A stretch of 64,000 nt of DNA, from contig CAJPFG010000015.1 of NCBI GenBank assembly GCA_905339235.1, positions 1 to 64,000 of the forward strand. The letters run 5' to 3'. Source of the DNA: Phycisphaerales bacterium (GTDB lineage: Bacteria > Planctomycetota > Phycisphaerae > Phycisphaerales > UBA1924). The notes under the pieces are model-generated. The model did not search any database and was not told the origin of the DNA. It saw only the letters and a list, made by a program, of their open reading frames with translations. Below are positions 8,346-17,878 of this stretch, in pieces (positions within the stretch are counted from its first letter, which is position 1; each line of letters starts with the position of its first letter). Made by a program: the position numbers and the translations under genes.

Positions 8346-9053
8346 ATGCCGCTCGGACGCATCCTGGTAGTTGAGGACGACAACGCGATTCGCCGCGGCC
8401 TGGTGGACCTGCTCCGCATCTCGGGGTACGCGCCGATGGAAGCCGCGGACGGGCAGGCCGGGCTGGATTCGGCCTTGGGAGGCGAAATCGACCTGGTCCT
8501 GCTCGACATCCTAATGCCGAAGATGGACGGCTTTGCGGTGCTGCGAGAACTGCGGAAGGCCAAGCCTTCGTTGCCGGTGATTTTTCTCACCGCGAAGGGA
8601 GAGGAACCGGACCGGGTGAAGGGGCTCAAGGACGGGGCCGACGATTACGTGGTCAAGCCGTTCAGCCCGAAGGAACTGCTCGCCCGCGTGGAGGCGGTGC
8701 TGCGCAGGTCCCCGGAGCGGCCGCGGAACGTGGAGAAGATCACGGTGGCGGGCCGGCAGATCGACCTGGACCGGCGAGAGGTGGTGCTTCCCGGCGGCGA
8801 GCGGGCGCAGTTGTCGGAGCGTGAGGCGGATGTGCTGGCGTACCTGGTGACCAACCGGGGGCGGGCGATTGCGCGGGAGGAGTTGCTGAGTCGTGTCTGG
8901 GGGCTGGATCCTCGTGGTGTGCACACGCGCACGGTGGACATGACGGTAGCGAGGCTGCGCGAGTTGCTTCAGGACGACTCGACAAATCCGTCGGTCATCG
9001 TGACCGTGCGGCAGAAGGGGTACATGCTTGCCATGGACGGGAAGGGGGTCTGA
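8346..9053 (+). CDS. OmpR/PhoB-family response regulator
   Basis: A 235-residue DNA-binding response regulator. The receiver domain (about 4-120) has the acidic pair Glu10-Asp11-Asp12, phosphoacceptor Asp54, Thr82 and Lys104. The winged-helix output domain (about 135-230) contains LSEREADVLAYLV, a recognition segment with THTVDM-like TRTVDMTVARLRELL, and the closing VTVRQKGYML typical of OmpR-type wings. The stop codon TGA directly abuts the ATG of the following histidine kinase gene, so the two are translationally coupled and form a cognate pair. The signal and target genes are unknown; the preceding vWA gene lies 104 bases upstream and may or may not be in the same transcript. Confidence 0.93.
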   Translation: MPLGRILVVEDDNAIRRGLVDLLRISGYAPMEAADGQAGLDSALGGEIDLVLLDILMPKMDGFAVLRELRKAKPSLPVIFLTAKGEEPDRVKGLKDGADDYVVKPFSPKELLARVEAVLRRSPERPRNVEKITVAGRQIDLDRREVVLPGGERAQLSEREADVLAYLVTNRGRAIAREELLSRVWGLDPRGVHTRTVDMTVARLRELLQDDSTNPSVIVTVRQKGYMLAMDGKGV

Positions 9054-11054
9054 ATGGGCGCGGTGAGACGCTCGATCCTTGTGTTTATCGCGGGCGTGCT
9101 GGGGGTGCTGGGCGCGCTGGGGTGGATGACCGTCCACGCCCTGCGGCTGGAACGCAGTGAACTCGAGGCCCGGCGCGACGCGAAGTACCAGGAGTCGGTG
9201 CGGCTGGCGCTGTGGCGGATGGACGCGGCGGTGACGCCGATCATCGCGCGAGAGGCGGCGCGGCCACATTTCCACTACCAGTCCTTCTACGTCCCGGATC
9301 GCGCGTATCAGCAACTGACCAATCGCGCGGAGGAGGGTGACGTGCCCGTGCCGTCCCCGCTGCTGCGAGAATCCGACTACGCGGTGCGGCTGCACTATCA
9401 GAAGGACGCGGCGGGGAATGTCACGTCTCCGCAGGTGCCCGAGGGTTCGTTGAAGGAGTTGGCGAAGGGCGCCTTCACGACGAGTTACCGGCAGGCGACC
9501 ACCGAGGACGCCTTCACGCGATTGACGGCGATGTTCGCCGATACCAAGAAAGCCGCGGGGTACAAGATCGCCGGCGCCGGGGGCTTCTTTGATGATGCGA
9601 AACTCAAACTCGAGCACCAGTGGGCGGGTCAGGCTCCGCACGTTGCCAACGCGGAACAGTCCGAGTCTCTGCAGTCTCTGGAGGCGACGAACGACTACAC
9701 GAAGCGAGAGAACCTGGTGAGGTCGCAGAACGCGCCTCAGCAGCGAGCGCAGCGGGGGAACATCTCCGAACTGGAAGGCGCGCCAAAGGAAAAGCCGAGC
9801 GGCGAGGCACGCAAGGATGCCTCGGCCCCGGGTCGTGGTGACGCACCCGCCAGCCCCGAGACGGACAAGGGCGTGGGGGCCGATCCGGCGACCTCCGCGG
9901 CGGAATCCGCGGCGCGCCCGGAAGACGCGGTCGATCGGAACCGGCCGCTGGTGTCCGAGGATGAGGGCGTGGTCACCGGCCCGTTCGAGCCCCGTTGGAT
10001 TGTGCGCGACGGGGTAGAGCCCGAGTTGATCTTCGAGCGTGAGGTGCGGCTCGGGGCGGAGTCGATCCGTCAGGGATTCTGGATCGACTGGCCGGCGCTG
10101 CGGTCGGAGTTGCTTTCCAGCGTCGCCGAGATGTTCCCCCAGGCCAAGTTGTCGCCGCTTCCGGGCGGGGTCGAGTCGGCTTCGCCGTCGGTGCTTGGCC
10201 GCACGCTCGCGGCGATCCCCGCGGAACTGGTGACGCCGGTCCCGCCGCCGGCGGAGATTCCGCTTCTGACGCCGGTGCGGACGACGCTTGGATTGACGTG
10301 GGCCCTGGCGTTGGCCGCGGTGGTGGTCATCGCCCTTGTCCTTCGGGCGTCGATGGAGTTGGCGGAGCGGCGCGGGCAGTTCGTGTCCGCGGTGACGCAC
10401 GAACTGCGCACGCCGCTCACCACGTTTGTGATGTACAGCCAGATGCTGGCCGATGGGCTGGTGCGCGACGAGGAATCGCAGCGGTCGTACATCGGCACGC
10501 TCAAGTCCGAGAGCCAGCGGCTGGCGAGGATCGTCGAGAGCGTGCTGGACTTCGCCCGCCTGAGCAAGCGCAAGCGGCCGGCGACGGTGCGTGCCCGGCT
10601 TACGGCCGAACAGATCGTCAACAACCTCGTGCCGGTATTGAGGGCCCGGTGCGAGCAGGGCGGGATGGAACTGGTTGTGGAGCGTGAGAGTCTCCTGGAC
10701 TTTCCGGTGACCACCGATCCGCCGACGCTGGAGCGGATCATCTACAACCTCGTGGACAACGCCTGCAAATACGCCGCGGCGTCCGACGACAAACGCATCC
10801 ACCTCGTTGCGCATGTCGAGCGGCGGGACCTGGTTCTGGCCGTGAAAGATCACGGCCCGGGGATCGACCTCAAGGAGCGGGCGCAGGTCTTCCGCGCGTT
10901 TACCCGCGGCAGGAAGCAGCATGACGGCAACATCCCGGGATTGGGGCTTGGCCTGGCGCTGGCGCAGGGCCTGGCGAGGGAGTTGGGGGGCGATCTGCGG
11001 CTGGCCTCCGAGGGACCCGGCGCCGAGTTTCACGTGCGATTGCCGCGGGATTAG
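9054..11054 (+). CDS. Membrane sensor histidine kinase
   Basis: Cognate kinase of the preceding regulator, 666 residues. Residues 6-26 form the first membrane helix and about 409-430 the second, enclosing a large extracytoplasmic sensor of some 380 residues. Part of that sensor, about residues 200-310, is a low-complexity stretch rich in Ala, Glu, Pro and Lys. The cytoplasmic part has a HisKA domain with His449 in the VTHELRTP box, then an HATPase domain with the N-box NLVDNACKYA, the G1 motif DHGPGID and the G2 motif GLGLGLALAQG. The sensor resembles no domain I recognise. Kinase identity is certain from motifs; the stimulus is unknown. Confidence 0.93.
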   Translation: MGAVRRSILVFIAGVLGVLGALGWMTVHALRLERSELEARRDAKYQESVRLALWRMDAAVTPIIAREAARPHFHYQSFYVPDRAYQQLTNRAEEGDVPVPSPLLRESDYAVRLHYQKDAAGNVTSPQVPEGSLKELAKGAFTTSYRQATTEDAFTRLTAMFADTKKAAGYKIAGAGGFFDDAKLKLEHQWAGQAPHVANAEQSESLQSLEATNDYTKRENLVRSQNAPQQRAQRGNISELEGAPKEKPSGEARKDASAPGRGDAPASPETDKGVGADPATSAAESAARPEDAVDRNRPLVSEDEGVVTGPFEPRWIVRDGVEPELIFEREVRLGAESIRQGFWIDWPALRSELLSSVAEMFPQAKLSPLPGGVESASPSVLGRTLAAIPAELVTPVPPPAEIPLLTPVRTTLGLTWALALAAVVVIALVLRASMELAERRGQFVSAVTHELRTPLTTFVMYSQMLADGLVRDEESQRSYIGTLKSESQRLARIVESVLDFARLSKRKRPATVRARLTAEQIVNNLVPVLRARCEQGGMELVVERESLLDFPVTTDPPTLERIIYNLVDNACKYAAASDDKRIHLVAHVERRDLVLAVKDHGPGIDLKERAQVFRAFTRGRKQHDGNIPGLGLGLALAQGLARELGGDLRLASEGPGAEFHVRLPRD

Positions 11055-11102
11055 GGACGCCGGTTGGCTTCCGCGCGTCGGCGGGGCGATAATCCCGCCC
11101 TC

Positions 11103-11927
11103 ATGGGTACGAAGCATCGAAAGCCTGTCCTCACCGCGGCGACCGCCGACAAGCACCGTCTGTACGAAATCGCGGTGCAATGCCCGGAGGCCGAGATCGA
11201 CTTCGTGACGAGCCGGTTCAAGTCACTCCGTGGGCGGCCGCTGAGAAGGCTCTGCGAGGATTTCTGCGGGACAAGCGCCGCGGCGTGCGAGTTCGTGAAG
11301 CGTCATGCCGACAACTACGCGGAAGGGCTGGACCTTCACGCGCCGACGCTCGCGTGGGCCCGGCGGCACAACGTGGCGAACTTGTCGCCGGAACAGCAGC
11401 GCCGGATCGAGTTGATCCGGCGCAACGTGCTGCATCCGAGGGGGGCCGACAAGTCGTTCGATGCCGTGGTGGCGATGAACTTCAGTTACTGGATCTTCAA
11501 GACGCGGGAGACGCTGCGCACGTACTTCGGCGCTGTGCGGGCGGCGCTCGCCAGCGACGGCGTTTTCTTCCTCGATACCTGGGGCGGGTACGAGTCGATG
11601 AAGGAGCAGCGGGAGCGGCGCCGGTGCGTTGGCGGATTCACGTACGTGTGGGACCAGGCCCGGTACGACCCGATCTCCGGCGACCTGACGTGCTACATCC
11701 ACTTTGATTTCCCTCGCGGGCCCGTGATGGAGCGGGCGTTTGTGTATGACTGGCGCCTGTGGACTCTCCCCGAACTTCGCGAGTTGCTGACCGAGGCCGG
11801 ATTCCGGAAAGTCACGGTCTACTGGGAGGGGGAAGACGAAAAGGGACACGGCAACAGCGTCTTCTCGCCCCGGAAGAGGGGTGTGGCCGACGCCTCCTTC
11901 ATCTGCTACATCGGAGCGGAGAAGTAG
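11103..11927 (+). CDS. Class I SAM-dependent methyltransferase
   Basis: A 274-residue protein with a Rossmann-type SAM domain: LCEDFCGTSAAACEFV (about 40-55) takes the place of the glycine-rich motif I, Asp-Leu in EGLDLHAPTLAWA is the acidic residue at the end of strand 2, and FDAVVAMNFSYWIFK corresponds to motif IV. The C-terminal half, with LDTWGGYES and the final strand ending SFICYIGA, is typical of a conserved bacterial methyltransferase group whose substrate is unknown. An in-frame ATG 13 codons upstream lies in the intergenic region; MGTKHRKP is preferred. It is followed within 23 bases by the polyprenyl synthase gene, so the two may be coexpressed, although a quinone methylation role would be speculation. 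Confidence 0.8.
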   Translation: MGTKHRKPVLTAATADKHRLYEIAVQCPEAEIDFVTSRFKSLRGRPLRRLCEDFCGTSAAACEFVKRHADNYAEGLDLHAPTLAWARRHNVANLSPEQQRRIELIRRNVLHPRGADKSFDAVVAMNFSYWIFKTRETLRTYFGAVRAALASDGVFFLDTWGGYESMKEQRERRRCVGGFTYVWDQARYDPISGDLTCYIHFDFPRGPVMERAFVYDWRLWTLPELRELLTEAGFRKVTVYWEGEDEKGHGNSVFSPRKRGVADASFICYIGAEK

Positions 11928-11950
11928 CGCCGGGGCCCTAGGATTGCCCG

Positions 11951-13018
11951 ATGAACTCCGGCGGACGCTCTGTGACCGATCTGCTCGACCTTCCGGCCGA
12001 CCTGACCGCCGTTTCGGCCGAGGTGGTCCGTGCCCTTGACGAGGTCGCCCGCGTCTTTGATCGCCATCTGATGTCGGACCTCCCGCCGGTTTCGCGGTTG
12101 TGCCGGCACGTGGAGCGGTACCGCGGCAAGATGGTGAGGCCCACGCTCACGATCCTTGCGGGGCTGGCGGCCCACCCTTACGCGGGAGCACGCGCCGAAA
12201 GCGACCTGCTCACCACCGACCATTTCAAGGTTGCGGCGGTCTGCGAGATGGTTCACATGGCCACTCTCGTGCACGACGATGTGCTCGACGAGGCGGACAC
12301 TCGCCGGCGGGGCGCGACCGTGAACGCGCTTCACGGCAACGAAGCGGCGGTGATGCTCGGCGACTACCTCATCGCGTCGGCGTACCACCTGTGCTCGACG
12401 CTGCCCGACAACCGGGCGTCGCTCGCGGTGGGGCGTGCGAGCGTCCTCATGTGCTCGGGCGAGTTGCTGCAACTGCATCACCGCGAGGACTGGTCGCTGG
12501 ATGAACCGACCTACTTCGAGGTGGTGGACCGCAAGACCGGCGAGTTGATCGCGGCGTCGGCGGCGCTGGGGGCGGTGTGCTCGGGCGCGTCCGAAAGCGT
12601 CTGCCGCGCCGTTGAGGGCTATGCCCGAGATGTCGGCGTGGCGTTCCAGGTGCAGGACGATCTGCTCGACCTGCTGGGCGAAGAGCGGGTCGTCGGCAAG
12701 ACGGTGGGGCGTGATTTGCAGAAGGGCAAACTCACCTTGCCGTTGATCCACCACCTGGCGGCGGCCGATCCCGAGACGCGCGGCTGGACCCTCCGAACTC
12801 TTGAATCAGCGCGCCGGCGTGAACACGAACACGAGCCCGTGGGAGTGGGCGCGATGGTGCTGCGGGCCGTGCAGCGGACCGGGTCGATCGAGTACTCGCG
12901 CAAGGCCGCGGCCAATCTTGTGGATCGCGCCAAGCAGCGGCTGGCCGTTCTGCCCGCGACGCCGGCGCGGACGATGCTCGAACGGCTCGCGGACGCGGTG
13001 GTTACGCGAGCCTATTGA
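11951..13018 (+). CDS. Polyprenyl diphosphate synthase
   Basis: Trans-isoprenyl diphosphate synthase that condenses isopentenyl diphosphate with an allylic diphosphate to make the chains used for quinones or carotenoids. The 355-residue protein has the first aspartate-rich motif HDDVLDEADTRR (Asp109, Asp110, Asp113) and the second DDLLD at residues 236-240, with GKTVGRDLQKGKLTLP after it. The conserved RGKMVRP segment at about 58-64 binds diphosphate. Product chain length cannot be told from the sequence, although the residues before the first motif (MATLV) are small or medium, which is compatible with long chains. It overlaps no neighbour and is convergent with the dockerin protein gene. Confidence 0.93.
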   Translation: MNSGGRSVTDLLDLPADLTAVSAEVVRALDEVARVFDRHLMSDLPPVSRLCRHVERYRGKMVRPTLTILAGLAAHPYAGARAESDLLTTDHFKVAAVCEMVHMATLVHDDVLDEADTRRRGATVNALHGNEAAVMLGDYLIASAYHLCSTLPDNRASLAVGRASVLMCSGELLQLHHREDWSLDEPTYFEVVDRKTGELIAASAALGAVCSGASESVCRAVEGYARDVGVAFQVQDDLLDLLGEERVVGKTVGRDLQKGKLTLPLIHHLAAADPETRGWTLRTLESARRREHEHEPVGVGAMVLRAVQRTGSIEYSRKAAANLVDRAKQRLAVLPATPARTMLERLADAVVTRAY

Positions 13019-13043
13019 GGTTTTTCGGGCTGCGACGATCCGA

Positions 13044-14105
13044 TCATGGGCACGGCGCGCCGTTCACGCCCTGCTCCACGGCCTCCACGTCGAACCCGTT
13101 GACGGCGCCATCCTTGTTGTAGTCCGCGTCATTCTGGCAGAAGTTGGCGAAGTCGCCGTTTACGGCCTGCTCCATCGCCTCGATGTCGAAGCCGTTGACG
13201 CTGCCGTCGCAGTTCACGTCGGGGTCGCAGGCGGGCAGCACGCGGCCTTGGATTTCGAGCGACGCGGTCAGGCCCAGCGCGATAGCGGTTGCGTTTTCCT
13301 TCGTGTAGTAGGCAGGGTAGTACCCCGAGCCGCCGCCCGGACCGCCGGTGGCCGGAGCGAGCGTGGTGATGACGAATCGCAACCTCCCGTCGCTGAGCCC
13401 CTGCCGCACGTACGCGAGCGTGGCGGGATTGGACAAATCCGCGTTGAAGTCGAACGTGGTGCCCGCGGGCACCCAATCGCCCGGGGCGACAGCGGCGGTG
13501 ATGCCGAAGGCCATCGGTGTCGATTCGAACCGCTGGCGTACTTGCCGCGAAACGTCGATCGCGATTCCCATGGTGTCGAAGACGGCGGGAAAGACGCTGC
13601 GCACGCCTTCCTGGGGCGGGATCGCGGGGAACGGGCTGAAGGGCGATCCTTCGTTGAAGGTCCACACGGTCTGACCGTTGCGGTATCCGGCCGCGTAGAT
13701 TTCCATGGGGGTGCCGGGGTCGGAGTCCGCGATGTACTCGGGATCGGACGTGGCGTAGAGGTTTCGGACGGAGTCGGCGCTGGGGTCGTACTGGAAGCGA
13801 AGGTCGGTGCTGACGGCCGCGCGGACGCGGAGCGAGGTGATCTCGTAGGTATTGGGGTCGAGCCCGCTGGGGAAGCCATCGGGGGTATCGAACCCGATGA
13901 GGAACTGGGCGTCGCGATCGTCGAACCCGGGCTCGGAGATGGCGCCGAACGTCGCCGCGGACGTTTCGCTCCCGGACGAGAAGTTGAAGGGGTACATCCA
14001 GCGGTCCATGGTCGGGGCGGACTGGACGAGGCTGAAGTCCTGCTGGGCGGAGGCGAGCGGAGCGACGCCGGCGGTCAAGAGAAGCGGGAGCAGATACTTG
14101 TTCAT
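13044..14105 (-). CDS. Secreted GC-type dockerin domain protein
   Basis: A 353-residue exported protein with a signal peptide MNKYLLPLLLTAGVAPLASAQQ. The last about 60 residues are two Ca-binding dockerin-like repeats, DVNCDGSVNGFDIEAMEQAVNG and DYNKDGAVNGFDVEAVEQGVNG, flanked by cysteines; this GC-type dockerin is typical of Phycisphaerae secreted proteins. The central part has no family I recognise: it is rich in Ser, Thr, Asp and Pro, with possible beta structure. The dockerin probably anchors the protein to a cohesin-like partner or to the cell surface; no cohesin is visible in this window. The gene is convergent with the polyprenyl synthase and divergent from the prepilin-like gene. Confidence 0.8.
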   Translation of the reverse strand: MNKYLLPLLLTAGVAPLASAQQDFSLVQSAPTMDRWMYPFNFSSGSETSAATFGAISEPGFDDRDAQFLIGFDTPDGFPSGLDPNTYEITSLRVRAAVSTDLRFQYDPSADSVRNLYATSDPEYIADSDPGTPMEIYAAGYRNGQTVWTFNEGSPFSPFPAIPPQEGVRSVFPAVFDTMGIAIDVSRQVRQRFESTPMAFGITAAVAPGDWVPAGTTFDFNADLSNPATLAYVRQGLSDGRLRFVITTLAPATGGPGGGSGYYPAYYTKENATAIALGLTASLEIQGRVLPACDPDVNCDGSVNGFDIEAMEQAVNGDFANFCQNDADYNKDGAVNGFDVEAVEQGVNGAPCP

Positions 14106-14265
14106 GAGAGGTGTCTCCGGGGGAGGGCGGGTCAGGAACTCCGACTGGGGCTTTCGATTGGCTGCGGAATATCGGAGTACCGGATCATGTTTGGGAGGTC
14201 AAGATTCTTGTTCTGTCGAGCAGACAAGCCGCTACATGCCGATATACTATACCCAGAGGTCTTCT

Positions 14266-15168
<903 letters not shown>

Positions 15169-15204
15169 GTGAGGAAACCTGACAAAAGACCGCCCAGATT
15201 GAAG

Positions 15205-15233
15205 TTGCGAAGAAACTCGCGTTCGGATATAGT
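15205..15233 (+). promoter_or_regulatory. Candidate sigma-70-like promoter for the second prepilin-like gene
   Basis: A TTGCGA -35 element at 15205-15210 and TATAGT -10 element at 15228-15233 are separated by exactly 17 bases in the gap between the two prepilin-like genes. Transcription would start near 15240, leaving a leader of about 95 bases. The match to consensus is moderate, so this is a prediction from sequence alone. Confidence 0.4.
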
Positions 15234-15334
15234 TTGTTCCGACATCTGACGGGAATATCTTTCCGCGCGATCTCTGCATCGGTGGGGGTATGGGATAGTT
15301 CTTGGACCGGACCCTGGCAATCGGAGAATCTGGC

Positions 15335-16387
15335 ATGAAGACGGGGCTGCACCGGCGTCGGATGGGCTTCACGCTCATCGAGTTGCTCGTTGTCATCGCG
15401 ATCATCGCGCTGCTGATCGGGATTCTGCTGCCCGCGTTGGGTAAAGCGCGGCTGATGGCCCGGTCGCTGAAAGAGCAGGCGGTGGCGCACAATCAGGTGG
15501 TGGCTTGGGCGGCCTACTACACGGATAGCCGGGACAAGGTGCTCGTCGCGGGCTGCCACTGGGCTTGGAACCACCAGCCGGCCAACGTTTATGGGCTCTA
15601 TCCGGGCGATCCGTGGGACCGCACTAAGCGGATGATCGGATCCATCACCAAGACCTGGCCGTGGCACTTTGTGGGGAACAACTACTTCCCGCACCATTCG
15701 ATCCAGATCGACAAGGGGACGTACGCGGATTTCTTCTCGCGGCCCAATGTCGGTACCCCGGAAGGGATGGACTTTGTGGGGTACGGCGCCAACAGCTACG
15801 CTGCCGCGATCGGGTTTCACCCGACACTCGGCTATAACGGTGTGTACATTGGTGGGGCTTACCAGATGGGCGCGTTCCGGGGTCAGTTGCCCGGGGGCAC
15901 TTGGGGCGATCCGTCGCCCGGCGGCAACCCTCGCGTTTCGGGTTCGAATTTCTATGTTCGTCGGGGCACGGACTTCAATAAGCCGGACACGATGCTGGTG
16001 TTTGCCTCGTCGAGAGGTGGGGATGTCTCCACGAGCCCCGCATGGTGGGGCTACGGCCAGGATCGGCCCGACTCCGGCACAATTCGGCCAGGATACTGGC
16101 TTGTTTCGCCGCCACGGGCGCATCCGTACTCGCGCGGGGGATTCCAGAATCCTTACTCCTTGAGTTGGGGTTGGACCAGCACCAGTAACCAGTTCAATCC
16201 ACGGTCCACCCCTTCGTCGTGGGGAATGCTCGATTGCAGGAACCTGAATCGCGTCGTCACCGCGCAGGCTGATGCGAGCGTTCGACTCCAGTCGCTCGAA
16301 CAGTTGCGAGACATGCGGAAGTGGGCGAACATGGCGCGTGACGCCGACTGGAACTTCCCGACCAGTTACACGCAGATCAACTGGTGA
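15335..16387 (+). CDS. Prepilin-like protein with N-terminal methylation/cleavage motif
   Basis: A 350-residue relative of the preceding gene. It has the same leader [30 protein letters not shown] with cleavage after Gly, and its C-terminal domain is rich in Gly, Asn, Trp and Tyr, as expected for a surface pilin-like head. The closing segment [18 protein letters not shown] resembles the end of its neighbour. An in-frame TTG at 15302 precedes the ATG, but the ATG at 15335 has GGAG eight bases upstream and leaves the usual short basic leader. Such minor pseudopilins are numerous in planctomycetes; the exact role is unknown. A strong terminator follows. Confidence 0.85.
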   Translation: MKTGLHRRRMGFTLIELLVVIAIIALLIGILLPALGKARLMARSLKEQAVAHNQVVAWAAYYTDSRDKVLVAGCHWAWNHQPANVYGLYPGDPWDRTKRMIGSITKTWPWHFVGNNYFPHHSIQIDKGTYADFFSRPNVGTPEGMDFVGYGANSYAAAIGFHPTLGYNGVYIGGAYQMGAFRGQLPGGTWGDPSPGGNPRVSGSNFYVRRGTDFNKPDTMLVFASSRGGDVSTSPAWWGYGQDRPDSGTIRPGYWLVSPPRAHPYSRGGFQNPYSLSWGWTSTSNQFNPRSTPSSWGMLDCRNLNRVVTAQADASVRLQSLEQLRDMRKWANMARDADWNFPTSYTQINW

Positions 16388-16410
16388 GTCTCTGCCCCTT
16401 TGAGCACAAG

Positions 16411-16440
16411 CGGCCCCGCCAGAACGGCGGGGCCGTTTTC
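16411..16440 (+). terminator. Rho-independent terminator after the prepilin-like gene
   Basis: Perfect 10-base stem CGGCCCCGCC / GGCGGGGCCG (16411-16420 and 16426-16435) with loop AGAAC, followed by TTTTC. It lies 24 bases past the prepilin-like stop codon and before tyrS, so it should separate the two transcripts. Confidence 0.9.
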
Positions 16441-16489
16441 ATTCCGCCGGGTCGATTGGCGTCTGCCAGCCGCTCTATCCTCACGCCGC

Positions 16490-17878
16490 ATGACCTCATT
16501 CCTCGACGAACTCGCGTGGCGCGGCCGGCTGGCCCAGGTGACCGACGATGCGGGGCTTCGAAAGCACCTCGCGGGCGGCGTGCGGCGCGCGTACATCGGG
16601 TTTGACCCCACGGCCGATTCGCTCACGGTGGGCAATCTGGTGCAGATCATCACCCTCGCGCTGATCCAGCGCTCGGGGCACACTCCCGTGGTGGTCGTCG
16701 GCGGGGGCACCGGGCTTATCGGCGATCCGTCGGGCAAGACGGCCGAGCGCACGCTCCGCACGCGCGACGAGGTGAACGCCAACGTCGAGCGCCAGAAGCG
16801 CATCTACGAGCGCATCCTCGACTTCTCGCAGGGCGTCTCGAACCGCGCGATGCTCCTCAACAACGCCGACTGGCTCTGCGAACTGTCGTACCTGGACGCC
16901 CTCCGCGACATCGGGAAGCATTTCTCCGTCAACATGATGATCCAGAAAGACTCGGTCCGCGAGCGGCTCCACAACCGCGATCAGGGCATCTCGTACACCG
17001 AGTTCTCGTACATGATCCTCCAGGCGTACGACTTTCTCCACCTGTACGAGAAGCACGGCGTCACCATCCAGTCCGGCGGGAGCGACCAGTGGGGGAACAT
17101 CGTCGCGGGGACGGACCTCGTCCGCAGGAAGCACGCCGCCGAAGGCGAGGCGGCCGAGACGTACGGCATCACCACCCAACTCATCACCAAGTCCGACGGC
17201 GGAAAGTTCGGCAAGACCGAGAGCGGTGCCATCTGGCTCACGGCCAACCGCCCCGGCGAAACCAGCCCCAACCGCACCAGCCCGTACGCGTTCTACCAGT
17301 TCTGGCTCAACACCGCCGACGCGGACGTGCCCAAGTTCCTGCGGACCTTCACGCTGCTGCCGCGCGAGGAAATCGAGCGGCTTGAGTCGATCCACGCCGC
17401 CGATCCCGGGAAGCGCGAGGCGCACCGGTCGCTGGCGCGGCACATGACCGAGATGCTTCACGGGAAGACGGAAATGGAGAGTGTGGAACTCGCAGCGAAG
17501 GCTCTCTTTAGCGGTGATGTGCGCTCGGTGAATGTGGAAACGCTCTTGCAGGTGGTCGAAGCTCTCCCACCCGAAAAGCGACATGTTTCCAAGGCGGACG
17601 AACCTACCGGGTACGCGTCCGTCACCGGCTCGGGCGTCAATGTGCTTGAGATTGTCGCGGCGAGCGGAGTCACTGCTTCGAATCGCGAGGCGAAGGAAGC
17701 GATCCAAAGTGGAGCAATCTCAATCAACGGCGTTCGCATCGCTGGGGTTCAGCAGATGCTGACCGCGAGCGACTTGATTCGTCAACCCGACGGTGGACTC
17801 TTGGCGCTTGTTAAGCGAGGCAAGAAGACATGGGGTGGTGTCGTGATTCCACCCCCGGCTGGAATCGTGCCGCGATAG
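16490..17878 (+). CDS. tyrS: Tyrosyl-tRNA synthetase
   Basis: Class I synthetase that charges tRNA-Tyr. The 462-residue product has GFDPTADSLTVGN (37-49), the class I HIGH-box equivalent with TVGN in place of the usual HxGH. The tyrosine pocket follows in VVVVGGGTGLIGDPSGKTAERT, and a KMSKS-type loop KFGKT sits at 239-243. Asp in GGSDQWGNI belongs to the active site. A C-terminal S4 RNA-binding domain follows. The 30 in-frame codons upstream overlap the terminator, so ATG 16490 is chosen. From about 17460 to the stop the codon use shifts towards A/T-ending codons, and the stop codon lies in the first bases of the REP-like repeat, so the 3' part may be of different origin. Confidence 0.95.
   Translation: MTSFLDELAWRGRLAQVTDDAGLRKHLAGGVRRAYIGFDPTADSLTVGNLVQIITLALIQRSGHTPVVVVGGGTGLIGDPSGKTAERTLRTRDEVNANVERQKRIYERILDFSQGVSNRAMLLNNADWLCELSYLDALRDIGKHFSVNMMIQKDSVRERLHNRDQGISYTEFSYMILQAYDFLHLYEKHGVTIQSGGSDQWGNIVAGTDLVRRKHAAEGEAAETYGITTQLITKSDGGKFGKTESGAIWLTANRPGETSPNRTSPYAFYQFWLNTADADVPKFLRTFTLLPREEIERLESIHAADPGKREAHRSLARHMTEMLHGKTEMESVELAAKALFSGDVRSVNVETLLQVVEALPPEKRHVSKADEPTGYASVTGSGVNVLEIVAASGVTASNREAKEAIQSGAISINGVRIAGVQQMLTASDLIRQPDGGLLALVKRGKKTWGGVVIPPPAGIVPR

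Noticed and set aside
8511..11180. Very long open frame (about 890 codons) on the minus strand opposite the two-component operon
   Set aside because: It is antisense to a complete regulator and kinase with all catalytic motifs. High GC in third positions produces long antisense frames; the product has no domain and is Arg/His-rich.
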